DNA of 64,000 bases from Cryobacterium sp. PH31-AA6 (GTDB taxonomy: Bacteria > Actinomycetota > Actinomycetes > Actinomycetales > Microbacteriaceae), in the NCBI RefSeq assembly GCF_030063195.1, contig NZ_JASISS010000015.1, positions 1 through 64,000 of the forward strand. Direction: 5' to 3'. The notes under the pieces are model-generated. The model did no database searches. It was not told where the DNA came from and saw only the letters and a program-made list of their open reading frames with translations. This document shows positions 8,791-16,581 of this stretch, piece by piece. The number at the start of each line of letters is the position of its first letter. The stretch's first letter is position 1. Both the position numbers and the translations under genes were made by a program.

Positions 8791-9553
8791 CGCTACCGCC
8801 CAGCCGGCTGAAGACCCACTGCAGGACCTCCCGGTCGGGACGCTCACGTTCCAGACGGTCCAGCGCGGTCACCAGGTGGGCGGTGATCTTCGACCAGGCA
8901 CGGAAGTTGCCGTGTCCGGCGTGGGCGTCGGTGTAGATAATGTCCTCCGGGTCGGGGTCGGCCCAGACCCGGTGGTAGGCCGGGATCACGGCCAGGACCT
9001 GCTCGCGGGTCAGGCGCCGAAACTCCTGCCAGACGTAGACCCGGCTGGAGAGCATCGGTTCTCGGCGCAATACGCGGTAGCAGTCGCCGCCACCGACGAA
9101 GATGATCGCGATGTCGGTGCGCCGGTCGTCCCACAGGTGCCGCCACAGCTCAAAGCACTCCCGTGAGAGCCACTGGGCTTCATCGCATACCAACACACGG
9201 AACCGTTCAGATAAGACGTCTTTGAGGAGGGCGTCGAACTCGATCGGTCGTGATGGTGGGGTTCCGCCGACCCCGAGGGCCGCAAACAGGACGTGGCGGA
9301 TGTCGCGGGGGGTGGGCCGGGCCCGGAACTGCACCCGGCACACGTCGGCCGGTGCCAGCGCCCGCAGTGAGGTATTGACCGACAGTGTCTTCCCCAACCC
9401 GGCGTCGCCGTGCACACACATCATGGCTTTGGCTGCCATGACGTCGACCAGGTTGTCCTGCAGCATCAGCAGAGACTCGGTCGCCACCACGTTTGCCCCT
9501 GTCAAGCCGAGGTAGTGATCATCTCGCTCGTCGATGTCCGCCCAGGCACTCAC
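8783..9553 (-). CDS. TniB/TnsC-like AAA+ transposition ATPase
   Basis: The 256-aa product has Walker A GDAGLGKTLS near residue 49, Walker B RVLVCDEAQWLS near 115-125, and a sensor-like IIFVGGG segment. Proteins of this size next to a Mu-type transposase are the ATP-dependent target regulators TniB/TnsC/MuB. The gene overlaps the transposase stop by 4 nt (ATGA at 9550-9553) and its own stop overlaps the next start, so all three are translationally coupled. Confidence 0.88.
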   Translation of the reverse strand: MSAWADIDERDDHYLGLTGANVVATESLLMLQDNLVDVMAAKAMMCVHGDAGLGKTLSVNTSLRALAPADVCRVQFRARPTPRDIRHVLFAALGVGGTPPSRPIEFDALLKDVLSERFRVLVCDEAQWLSRECFELWRHLWDDRRTDIAIIFVGGGDCYRVLRREPMLSSRVYVWQEFRRLTREQVLAVIPAYHRVWADPDPEDIIYTDAHAGHGNFRAWSKITAHLVTALDRLERERPDREVLQWVFSRLGGSGG

Positions 9554-11120
9554 CGGCCGTGGCCCCCGCCGATGCCTTCATCCAAGGCACGGTTGGTCTT
9601 CTCGCGCGGGGGACGGGGCAAGACCCAGCCCGGCGCTGGCGGGCGCAACGGCACCAGCAGGGGCCGGGCTACGGCCTGCAGCTGCTGATCGTCGGCGTCG
9701 GACAGCTCGGCCGTGGCCTGCGCGACGGTGACCGCGCCGATCGGTTGCGGGGGCGCCGCGGTGGTCGCCGCGGCATACCGGATCCGACGGGCTTTCTCCG
9801 CCTTGCGCAGGTCTGCCTGCAATTGCCGGCGGCGGGCCTCGCGGGAGCGGCGCAGTTCACCAATCTGCTCACTGCTGGCCATATCAGCGAGACCCGCGGC
9901 CCCCAGATGCTCCCCAGTGCTAGCGTCGAACACCTCGACCTCGTGCTCGTGGTGAGGCATATGTCGCAGCCGCACCTGACGCCCGACCTGCCCGGTCATC
10001 CACGCGGCCACGTACGGGCGGCCCCGCCACGAGACACCCTTCGTAGTGATCTTGCGGGTGCGCCCATCGTCTTCCAGAGTAAGCAGCCGCAGATCACCGG
10101 GAGGCACAGTATTCAACGGGGTCGGGTCATCCAGCCACGCCTGCAACGGTGTCCTGCCTTCCAGCACAGGCATCTGGTGCTCGGTGTTCCACCACCGCAC
10201 CCAGCCCAGCAACTCCGTGACGAACGCCTCGAATGTCAACGCCGGCGCATCCGGATCGATCGATCTGCCATTGGCCAACGTCTGTGCACCGATATAGCGG
10301 GGCAAGCCCGCGAAAAACATTCGCCCGGCCGCACCATTCACCGTCTCCACCGTCCCTTTGAGATGCGGTGTGTATGCAGGCAGAGGCACGACCCTCACGG
10401 CGAAACCTGCCAACGCGCTACGCACAGTGTCGGAGAGAAAATCCTTCCCCCGGTCTATCCGCACTCTCTCCGGTAGCCCACCTGGCGGCCCGTACGGCAC
10501 CTCGAGAGTGATCGCTGCGCGCAACGCCGCCAAGATGCTCTCCCTGGACGGCGCCCCCGGTGTGATGGCCGTGCCGCACACCGCGTTCGTGCCAACGTCA
10601 ACGAACCAGGTCACCCATGGTTTGACCAGCCGGCCCTCGACGTCGACCTCCACAGGAGCCTCAACATGATCGGACTCCCACACATCATTGCGGTACGTTC
10701 GCGGACGTTGCAGGAATACGTCATGCGCACGCCGAATCCCGCCCGATCTCCCCGCACGATGTCCCGCTCCACGGCCCGCTGCAGAGTCGGCCGGCTCACC
10801 GCCGCCGTCCCCGCGCTCGTAGCCGCCTCAACGAGCTCGCGGTGCACAGCAGAAATGTTGCCACGCCAGAACGCAAGCCGTTCACGCAACAGATCAGTGA
10901 CCAGGAAATGATCGCGCGCCACCTGGTCGAGGTCATCGTTGTTTCGCGCCCGCTCGATCCACCGCCACACGGTCCGCTTCGACACGGCCAGCCCCTCCGC
11001 CACCAGCAGCACATCCTCCGTCGCCAGCCGGCCCTCACCATCCAAAGCCATCAGCCGGCGCACCGCCGCCTCACGCGGAAGCCGATCGCCCGCCCCCAAG
11101 TCCTGTCCTCCGCGCATCAT
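9550..11120 (-). pseudogene. Mu/TnsB-type DDE transposase, split by a one-base frameshift
   Basis: The start is ATG 11120, preceded by GGAGGGG. The first frame gives an N-terminal helix-turn-helix region (VSKRTVWRWIERARNND) and runs to GVRMTY, where it leaves the conserved reading. The -1 frame continues LQRPRTYRNDVWESDH into the catalytic core: D in WESDH, D in RIDRGKDF and E in KGTVETVNG, then a Mu-type C-terminal barrel and a coiled tail. Restoring one T in the TATTCC run near 10715-10720 would fuse both parts into a ~520-aa TniA/TnsB-like enzyme. This may be decay, programmed slippage or a sequencing error. Confidence 0.8.
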
Positions 11121-11190
11121 CGACCCCTCCGCCGACCACCAGATCACCAACGTGATCACCGAGCCTACTGGGACGACCCCGCGATCCACT

Positions 11191-11306
11191 GACATCGAGA
11201 TGAGCAGATTAGTGACATCAGGATGAGCAGATTGGTGACATCGAGATGAGCAGATTCCGCAGATTAGTGACATCGAGATGAGCATTCTCAACAGACATCG
11301 AGATGA
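11191..11306 (-). repeat. Transposase-site array at the right end of the three-gene transposon
   Basis: Five copies, two of them incomplete, of a ~23-bp unit beginning GACATCGAGATGAGCAG lie at about 11191, 11214, 11237, 11269 and 11294. The fourth contains the terminal CATTCTCA. The fifth lies outside the inverted repeat and abuts the next miniature element, so it may be the relic of an older end. Confidence 0.75.
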
Positions 11307-11615
11307 TGTCATTTTTCGAAGTCGTCTGCACACCGACCCCTGTGTTTTCGGGGGTTGTGCAGCCGAGTGTGACGACTGAGTTTTCCGTACTCCCCTGCAC
11401 ACGTGTCGCTTTTGTTCGTACTCGCCTGCACAAGCAGGAGGCAAAGGGGGTGGACGCCGAATCGGCCCGGGGTCGTCCGGATGCGATTGCAGTCGTTGCG
11501 CCGAGACGGGGTGACTAATCCAGAGGCCAACTGATCGACAAAGTCTCGCCGGGGGTCACCGAGTCAGTTGTGCACGCGAGTACGAACATTGTGCAGACGA
11601 CTTCGAAAAATGACA
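11307..11615. mobile_element. Tn402-like miniature element, short type (309 bp)
   Basis: It has perfect 25-bp terminal inverted repeats: TGTCATTTTTCGAAGTCGTC plus TGCAC at 11307-11331 and the complement at 11591-11615. The repeat differs at only about four positions from the Tn402/class 1 integron 25-bp end as I remember it (TGTCATTTTCAGAAGACGAC, then TGCAC). Inside are further CTGCAC-spaced sites and a GGTTGTGCAGCC motif like that in Tn402. Its interior shares patches with the 426-bp element. It encodes no transposase. Confidence 0.7.
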
Positions 11616-11629
11616 AACGGAAAATGACA
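11616..11629. repeat. Detached terminal piece of miniature element copy 1, with 5-bp duplication
   Basis: AACGGAAAATGACA completes the right inverted repeat missing from the copy that breaks off at 6940. AACGG (11616-11620) repeats the last five bases before the break (6936-6940), the duplication length made by Tn402/Tn7-type transposition. Everything from 6941 to 11615 therefore sits inside copy 1. Confidence 0.7.
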
Positions 11630-11633
11630 CCCC

Positions 11634-12059
11634 TGTCATTTTCCGTTCACGTCTGCACAAGGACCCGCGTGTTTCCGGGGTTGCGCAGGCGAGTGTTGAG
11701 CACTGCTCTTTCCGTTCACCCCTGCACTAAAGGGTTTTTGCTCACTACTCCCCTGCACACAGGAGGTGGCGGGTTGGACACAGAATTGGTGCACATTGAG
11801 TTCGGCAACATTGACGATGCCGGATACCCTATGGAATCGCACAAAGAGAGTGTCGGCGGTGGCGCCGTTGTCGGCTCGAGCGATCGCAGGCAGGGCCGCC
11901 ATCGATGCGTCCGTGCTGTGGTCGCGGCGGCACGGTCAAGTTGAATGCCATGCCCGCTACGGAAGACCAACTGAGCGGAAGGAAGCCTCGGCCATCGATC
12001 TCCGAACCAGGTGTGCAGGCGTGTACGGACATTCATGCAATCGTGAACGGAAAATGACA
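11634..12059. mobile_element. Tn402-like miniature element, copy 2 (426 bp, complete)
   Basis: Terminal inverted repeats TGTCATTTTCCGTTCACG match perfectly over 18 bp at both ends, with subterminal CTGCAC sites on the left and TGTGCAGGCG-type sites on the right. It is a full-length relative of the interrupted copy at 6518, in the same orientation. The two copies could recombine and delete the transposon between them. There is no coding frame longer than shadow level. Confidence 0.75.
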
Positions 12060-12095
12060 GCCGGACCTTACAGACGAGCGCCCTATTTCGTGATT

Positions 12096-12145
12096 CGTTA
12101 TCGTTATTCGTATTACGTTAGCGTATTGCGTTATTAGTGTTACGA
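12096..12145 (+). promoter_or_regulatory. AT-rich tandem 6-7-bp repeats in front of the coiled-coil gene
   Basis: About six degenerate units of CGTTATT/CGTATTA follow each other in this stretch, ending in TACGATATAG, a good -10-like sequence. The start codon follows within a few bases and no Shine-Dalgarno is visible, so the transcript is probably leaderless and the repeats are likely an operator or partner-binding array. Confidence 0.55.
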
Positions 12146-12152
12146 TATAGGT

Positions 12153-13214
12153 ATGAGCATCCCCGAGATCACTGATGTGCGCACCTGCGGTTTCCCCGGC
12201 TGCGCCGAGCCCGTGGATGCCACGCCTGGTGTGGGCCGGCCCGCCGGCTACTGCGTCAACCCCGCGCACAACCGCGCCGCCGCGTGGCGGGCCCGCCGCA
12301 CCGAGGCGGGCCGGGTCGAGCGCACCGTGGAGGACGACAAGCTCCCCGTCGATGCGGCCCGGCAGCGGGCGAGCGTGCTGCGGGCCCAGGTCGCCGGCAT
12401 GGTCGAGCACCTGCAGCAGCAGCTGGTCGTCCTCGTCGACGAGCTCCGCACCGTCGCGGACCCGGACGCGGCCGAAGCACAGATCGAGGCCGTCACCTCT
12501 GACGCGGCCGAGCAGGTCGCCACGGCGGCCGCACGCGCCAACCGTGCCGAGACCGCTACCCGCAAGGCCGAAGCCGAGCGCGCCGAAGCTGACGCGGCAG
12601 CCGAGGAATCAGCTGCCCTGGTCGAGGAGCTCCGCACGGCCCTGGCCGCGCTCGAGCAGCGAGTCTCCACCCTCGAGAGCGACCTGGTCACTGCGGGCGA
12701 GGACAACGCACGGGCAACCGCCGAGATCACCGCCCTCACCGACCAGGTGGCCGCTCTGACCCTTGAGAACGCATCCACGACCGCACAGCTCACCGAAGCC
12801 CAGGAGCTCATCACTGCGGCCACAGCGGCCAAAGACGAGGCCCTAGCCGCCGCTCGGGACGCGATCGCTCAGGCCGCCGCTGCGGCCGGACGCGCCGAGC
12901 GGGCTGAGACGGATGCTGCCAGCACCCGGGACCTGCTCGATCAGGCGCGGACGGAGCGCGAGAGCGCCCGGGCGGAAGCGCTCGTGCTGACCGGGCGCCT
13001 GTCCACGGTCAGCAGTGAACGCGACAGCGCTACGGCCGAGGCGGGTAGGGAACGTTCCCACGCCGAGCAGCGCGTCACCGACGTGCGGGACGCCCTCGAG
13101 CAGCAACTCACCCAGTTGCGCGCCGACCTGGACCAGGCACGCACCAGTGAACGCGAACAGCGCACCCGCGCCGACCGCGCCGAAGCCCAAACGGTACGCC
13201 CCAAGCAGAAGTAA
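12153..13214 (+). CDS. KfrA-like coiled-coil plasmid protein
   Basis: In the 353-aa product, the first ~45 residues carry a possible zinc site (CGFPGC...YCVNPAH) followed by an arginine-rich segment (AAWRARR). The rest, residues ~65-345, is almost unbroken coiled coil rich in A, E, R, Q and T. This layout (small DNA-binding head, long coiled coil) resembles KfrA-type plasmid proteins that bind their own repeated operator and help partition. Family assignment is by architecture only. The repeat array directly upstream fits autoregulation. Confidence 0.7.
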   Translation: MSIPEITDVRTCGFPGCAEPVDATPGVGRPAGYCVNPAHNRAAAWRARRTEAGRVERTVEDDKLPVDAARQRASVLRAQVAGMVEHLQQQLVVLVDELRTVADPDAAEAQIEAVTSDAAEQVATAAARANRAETATRKAEAERAEADAAAEESAALVEELRTALAALEQRVSTLESDLVTAGEDNARATAEITALTDQVAALTLENASTTAQLTEAQELITAATAAKDEALAAARDAIAQAAAAAGRAERAETDAASTRDLLDQARTERESARAEALVLTGRLSTVSSERDSATAEAGRERSHAEQRVTDVRDALEQQLTQLRADLDQARTSEREQRTRADRAEAQTVRPKQK

Positions 13215-13315
13215 ACCGCCGCCCCACTCCCCCGCTCAGCTTCTCGCCGGGAACCATACTGGGCGAGTGCCTGATCGTCTGCGGTGACGGTAGCGGTGGC
13301 GTCTCGCGGGGCCGG

Positions 13316-13702
13316 CTACCGGAAGTTCTTCTTCGAGTCTGTCTCGTTGGGGTGGCCGGTCGCGGCTTTCGTGATGACTACGCGTCCGGGTTTCTTTGCC
13401 TTCGCGTTGGGCTCGTCAACGGCGTACCAGAGGCGAGCACCGTCGGTGACTTTGTACTGCCATTGAGGCAGGGCGACCCCGTCGACCAGGGCGGTGGCGA
13501 GATCTCCGCGGAGTTGGTAGCTGCGATCCGGGTCGTACTGTGCGGGATGCGCGGTGAGATAGTCGTGGGCGTCTGCGAGGGCGTTCTTCGCGGACGCCTT
13601 CAAATCTGTCCACCCCCGTTCGGCAGCGGTGTTGCCGAAGAAGATTTCGTACTCGGTGCCTTTGATCGGTCGTGGAACCGGAACGCCGCGCTTCCCTGCC
13701 AC
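13316..13702 (-). CDS. Putative toxin partner of a Phd-like antitoxin
   Basis: The product is 128 aa from a GTG that directly follows the antitoxin stop (TAGGTG). It is basic at both ends, with the segment EYEIFFGNTAAERGWTDLKA followed by LRGDLATALVDGVALPQWQY, which by eye recalls small RelE-like or related toxins in actinobacteria. No catalytic signature can be assigned with certainty. The toxin role is inferred mainly from gene order and size. Confidence 0.65.
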   Translation of the reverse strand: MAGKRGVPVPRPIKGTEYEIFFGNTAAERGWTDLKASAKNALADAHDYLTAHPAQYDPDRSYQLRGDLATALVDGVALPQWQYKVTDGARLWYAVDEPNAKAKKPGRVVITKAATGHPNETDSKKNFR

Positions 13703-14140
13703 CTACGGGCGATTCACGCGGACAGGGGCGGCAGGCAGCTCGATGGGCTCGACAGGCCGCATACCCATCGCGTACGCCACGGCCGTTTCCTGCCACTCCT
13801 GCTGCGCACGCAGCAGTCGCTCAAACGTTCCCAGCTCACTGGCGGCATAGACCAGCCGTTCAATCTCGGCAGCGTACGCGCGCAGCTCCCCCGGGGTGAA
13901 CTCCCCCGTCCAAGCGAAAAGATCAGTCAGCGCCGCCTCAACATCGCTGTTGTTCCGGCCGATCGCGCGGATCAGCCGGCTCGACAACGCAACACCCTGC
14001 TCGAGCACGTCAATATCGTGACCGCGCAAGATCACGAGGTCGTCACCATCACGGCGCGTGATCCGAACCTGGCCCTCGTCAATGTGGGCCAGGACCTCCT
14101 TGGGCTTACGCAGAAGGTCAGTGAAAGTCGCGGTACTCAT
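13703..14140 (-). CDS. Phd/YefM-type antitoxin-like protein
   Basis: The N-terminus STATFTDLLRKPKEVLAHID followed by VRITRRDGDDLVIL has the pattern of Phd/YefM antitoxins (short strand, helix, RGGDDLVL-like strand). The C-terminal ~80 residues are helical and probably wrap the toxin. I start at ATG 14140; an in-frame GTG two codons upstream is possible. It is the first gene of a two-gene unit, with an inverted repeat immediately upstream that fits autorepression. Confidence 0.7.
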   Translation of the reverse strand: MSTATFTDLLRKPKEVLAHIDEGQVRITRRDGDDLVILRGHDIDVLEQGVALSSRLIRAIGRNNSDVEAALTDLFAWTGEFTPGELRAYAAEIERLVYAASELGTFERLLRAQQEWQETAVAYAMGMRPVEPIELPAAPVRVNRP

Positions 14141-14153
14141 ACCCACACACTAC

Positions 14154-14171
14154 ATCAGATAAACATCTGAT
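14154..14171. promoter_or_regulatory. Inverted-repeat operator of the antitoxin/toxin unit
   Basis: ATCAGAT-N4-ATCTGAT, perfect 7-bp arms, lies 14 bp upstream of the antitoxin start in an AT-rich stretch. This is the expected place for a Phd-type autorepressor. Confidence 0.6.
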
Positions 14172-14257
14172 CGACTGGCCGGTGTTTCTGTTGACTCAAT
14201 CTAGTTCGCCCGACCGGCGTCCTTCGACCCAGGATTTGCGGCTCTCCCGGTCCGATA

Positions 14258-14644
14258 TCAGCTCCCGAGGGGCCTCCCTTGACGAAATCCACCTACATTT
14301 CGTGGGAAGGGCTCACCGTTGTTGAACTCGATAGCGAGCCGTGCGAGTTCACGCTCAAGCGCACCTTCAACTAGGGCAGCCATTGAGTTGTATCCGCCTT
14401 CGTAGCCTGCAGTTCGGAGGACTGCAGTTTCTGCCCGTTTCTTGAGCGAAGTGCGGAGCCCGAAAGTGACTGCCTTCTTCTCGTCACTCTCAGTGGACTC
14501 GGCCACTGATGTGCTGGGGGCGAGGTTCGTTGATGGAACGTCCGGCCCACGTTCCATGGCGGGTGGCGTGCGGACCTCTTCGACCTCGGGTACCAGCTTG
14601 ATTGGGCTTGCGCTTCCTGGTCGTCGACGGGTGGGAACGGTCAT
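14258..14644 (-). CDS. Small ParB-like centromere-binding partition protein
   Basis: The 128-aa product starts at ATG 14644, which overlaps the parA stop by 4 nt; the longer in-frame ORF inside parA is ignored. The N-terminal half is disordered (Pro/Ser/Glu). The C-terminal half (FGLRTSLKKRAETAVLRTAG, then a MAALVEGALERELARLAIEF helix pair) resembles a ribbon-helix-helix-type DNA-binding fold, as in small ParB/ParG/ParR-type partners encoded after parA. The likely binding sites are the repeats upstream of parA. Confidence 0.75.
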   Translation of the reverse strand: MTVPTRRRPGSASPIKLVPEVEEVRTPPAMERGPDVPSTNLAPSTSVAESTESDEKKAVTFGLRTSLKKRAETAVLRTAGYEGGYNSMAALVEGALERELARLAIEFNNGEPFPRNVGGFRQGRPLGS

Positions 14645-15522
14645 GCGGCCATCCCCTTGTCGCCCAGAAAGCGGGCTAGGTAGGTTCGAGCGACGGCGTC
14701 GTAGAGGGCGACGGTCTTGCGTCCGTTGCGGTCGCTCCAGTCGGACAGTGAAACGGCCGCTGCGTCGGCCTCTGCAAAGCGTGACCATTCGGGGATATAG
14801 GACGGGTTGAGGAGCTCTGACCCATCTGACATCTTGACGACGCCACCGAGGTTCCAAACGAGATCTCCGAACTGACCGCGCAGCCCCTCGATTTGGTAGT
14901 CGTGTTCGATTGTGGCCTTTCGTCGCGTTATGACGATGCCACCGACGGTGAGGGTCGGGTTTGCGATGTCGATCGCGTGACGAGTGACGAAGTCGTTCAC
15001 CCGGATCGCTGCCTCGACGGAATCGTAGTTGGGGTCAGTTGGGATGATGATGGTGTCAGCGGCCGCCATTGACATCTGGACCAGGTGCCCCAGGTCTGGC
15101 CGAGTGTCGATGAGGATGATGTCGTAGTCGTCGGTCCATCCTTCAAGAGCCTTCTGGAGTCTCCTCACGGCTCCGATGACTCCGGCTTCTGTTTCGCGGT
15201 TGATGAGGTCAAACCGTGCCGGCAGTACGTCGATGTTTTCTGCTTCTGGTGTTGGTAGCCCTTCGGGGCTGGTCCAGCCGCAGGCGACCACAGCCCCCTC
15301 CCCCGCCCCTGACTGGTCGGCCTTGATGACCTCGGACATGGTGGGGATAGGTTCGTTCGCGTCCCATTCGATGCCGAGGCGACGTGTGGCGTTCGCTTGT
15401 GGGTCCATATCCACGACGAGAACCCGTTGACCCGCTCGAGCGAGTGCAGCGGCGAGCTGTACGGTCAGCTCCGTCTTGGATACGCCGCCCTTGTTGTTCG
15501 ATATGACTGCCGTGTGGGCCAC
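14641..15522 (-). CDS. parA: ParA partition ATPase
   Basis: The product is about 293 aa. The deviant Walker A is NNKGGVSKTE near the N-terminus, in the context AVISNNKGGVSKTELTVQLA. Walker A' is VVDMDPQAN and Walker B is IILIDTRPD. I choose GTG 15522 (VAHTAVISNNKGG) because GAGAGG lies 7 nt upstream and canonical ParAs begin just before this strand; the extension to 15594 would run through the repeat array. It segregates the plasmid together with the small ParB-like protein. The A-type 'GGVSKTE' (S for G) is unusual but occurs in ParA relatives. Confidence 0.9.
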   Translation of the reverse strand: MAHTAVISNNKGGVSKTELTVQLAAALARAGQRVLVVDMDPQANATRRLGIEWDANEPIPTMSEVIKADQSGAGEGAVVACGWTSPEGLPTPEAENIDVLPARFDLINRETEAGVIGAVRRLQKALEGWTDDYDIILIDTRPDLGHLVQMSMAAADTIIIPTDPNYDSVEAAIRVNDFVTRHAIDIANPTLTVGGIVITRRKATIEHDYQIEGLRGQFGDLVWNLGGVVKMSDGSELLNPSYIPEWSRFAEADAAAVSLSDWSDRNGRKTVALYDAVARTYLARFLGDKGMAA

Positions 15523-15555
15523 GATTCTTGCCTCTCGGGGAATGGTCGACGAATA

Positions 15556-15695
15556 CAATACTTGTTTGTATTTACAGTGTTGATTGTTTTCCAAGTATTG
15601 CTTTGATTGCGTTCATTGCATTGATCGACACGCCAGAAAAACAATACTTGTTTGCTATGCAATAAATGCAATACTTGTTTGTCTTGTAAGTATTG
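15556..15695. promoter_or_regulatory. parS-like iteron array and par operon promoter
   Basis: Three exact copies of CAATACTTGTTTG begin at 15556, 15642 and 15669. Inverted copies of its core (CAAGTATTG) lie at 15592-15600 and, with one change, at 15687-15695. The array is much more AT-rich than its surroundings and ends ~30 bp before parA. Repeats in this position usually serve as both the partition centromere and the operator for the ParB-like protein. A role as replication iterons cannot be excluded. Confidence 0.75.
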
Positions 15696-15775
15696 TTAAT
15701 CCGGCCCAACCGAACCGGAACTGCCTCACCGACAGAGATTCCGCCAGGAGTTGCCCCGGGCTCTGTCCTGCGAAA

Positions 15776-15834
15776 CCGGGGGAGTGTGAGGGGGTCACCC
15801 CTCACCGGCTGGCCCACCAGGGGGCCAGCCGGTG
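15776..15834 (-). repeat. Motif B copy 1: double hairpin after the DUF3846 gene
   Basis: In gene sense, 8 nt after the stop codon, CACCGGCTGGCC pairs perfectly with GGCCAGCCGGTG. A second hairpin, GTGAGGGG with CCCCTCAC, follows, then the constant ACTCCCCC. The second hairpin and tail recur after two other genes, while the first hairpin has a different sequence each time. There is no T-tract, so simple intrinsic termination is doubtful. Confidence 0.65.
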
Positions 15835-15841
15835 CTTTCGG

Positions 15842-16261
15842 CTAGATGTTGCGGAGCATGCTGACGACGGTGGGGAAGGGGGACAGGCTCTCCACGAGGC
15901 GGTCGACGGTCCCGGCATCGGGCTTCTGCGCGAGTGCCTGCTGGATTCGGGCGAGCTGGGCATCGGTGAGGCCGACGGTTTCGCCGTCTCGGGTGACGCT
16001 GACGGCGATGGCGGTGCCGAAGATGACGGTGGGGGAGCCGAGTCGGTGGGCGAGGACGGTCGCGGGCAGGTTCAGGGTTGACCCGTTGATGAGTCCTTCG
16101 TCGTCGACGAAGAGGTCGATGTCGTCTTGCAGGCCGACGACGTCGAACATGCGGCAGCCGATGGCCGCGACGATGTCCGCCCCGATGCTGGCCTCGTTCA
16201 CGTCCAGGACGCGGATGGTTTCGGTCGGGTTGATCTTGATGCTGCGAATGGTGGCGTTCAT
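15842..16261 (-). CDS. DUF3846-type accessory protein
   Basis: The product is 139 aa from ATG 16261 (RBS GAGGGAGAGG). The segment FDVVGLQDDIDLFVDDEGLI, with LNLPATVLAHRLGSP, is the characteristic core of DUF3846 proteins found on plasmids and phages. Function is unknown. The C-terminal ~40 residues (LTDAQLARIQQALAQ) form a helical extension. The gene is framed by motif A upstream and motif B downstream, the same arrangement as two other genes here. Confidence 0.8.
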   Translation of the reverse strand: MNATIRSIKINPTETIRVLDVNEASIGADIVAAIGCRMFDVVGLQDDIDLFVDDEGLINGSTLNLPATVLAHRLGSPTVIFGTAIAVSVTRDGETVGLTDAQLARIQQALAQKPDAGTVDRLVESLSPFPTVVSMLRNI

Positions 16262-16280
16262 GGTGTGGGTCCTCTCCCTC

Positions 16281-16472
16281 AAAACAACTTGTTTTTTGCC
16301 TTTCCGGCAAGAGAGATCGATTGAGAGCGGGAGGCCCGGAGTGGCCGGTTTCGGGGCGAAATAAGGGAGCTTGCGACCGCGTCCCGTAACTGGGCACGCA
16401 GGGCCGGGAGCGAACTATGATCGGCTGCCGGAAAGGAAAAAAACGGGGTCAGAACGTGCCGCGCAGCGGCTC
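16281..16472 (-). promoter_or_regulatory. Motif A copy 1: structured leader of the DUF3846 gene
   Basis: In gene sense it has a 5' hairpin GCCGC-TGC-GCGGC, then TTTTTTTCCTTTCCGGCA, ~110 nt of GC-rich hairpins, and the closing TGCCGGAAAGGCAAAAAA. The outer arms pair over ~17 positions. A GGCC..GGCC hairpin inside corresponds to GGGC..GCCC in the other copies. The start codon is 20 nt downstream. Near its 3' end is a small AAAACAA-C-TTGTTTT palindrome (16281-16295). Candidate cis-regulatory RNA or single-strand promoter. Confidence 0.65.
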
Positions 16473-16581
16473 AAAGAAAGGTTCTTCCCGGCGCAGCCGG
16501 CCCCGCCAGGGAATTCTTGACAGGTGCCCATAGAGCTATCGGGGGGTTGAATACCGGGCGGGGCGGGGAAAAACTGGACGG

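Larger units (their letters stand above)
6941..11290. mobile_element. Tn7/Tn5053-type transposon with three transposition genes
   Basis: The ends are perfect 32-bp inverted repeats: 6941-6972 begins TGAGAATGCTCATCTCGATG and 11259-11290 is its reverse complement. Between them lie a DDE transposase (frameshifted), an AAA+ ATPase and a third large protein, all on the minus strand with overlapping ends. The right end has several further copies of a ~23-bp GACATCRRGATGAGCAGATT unit. Direct flanks do not match as a duplication at these exact ends. If the right end is read as ...CTCAACA, the left end lacks its first three bases. No cargo gene is present. Confidence 0.75.

Noticed and set aside
6941-11290. 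CRISPR-associated Tn7-like transposon
   Set aside because: No cas genes, crRNA array or cargo lie inside the inverted repeats.
11191-11306. Regular ~23-bp repeats resembling a small CRISPR array
   Set aside because: The units are adjacent without unique spacers and are the transposase sites of the neighbouring transposon end.
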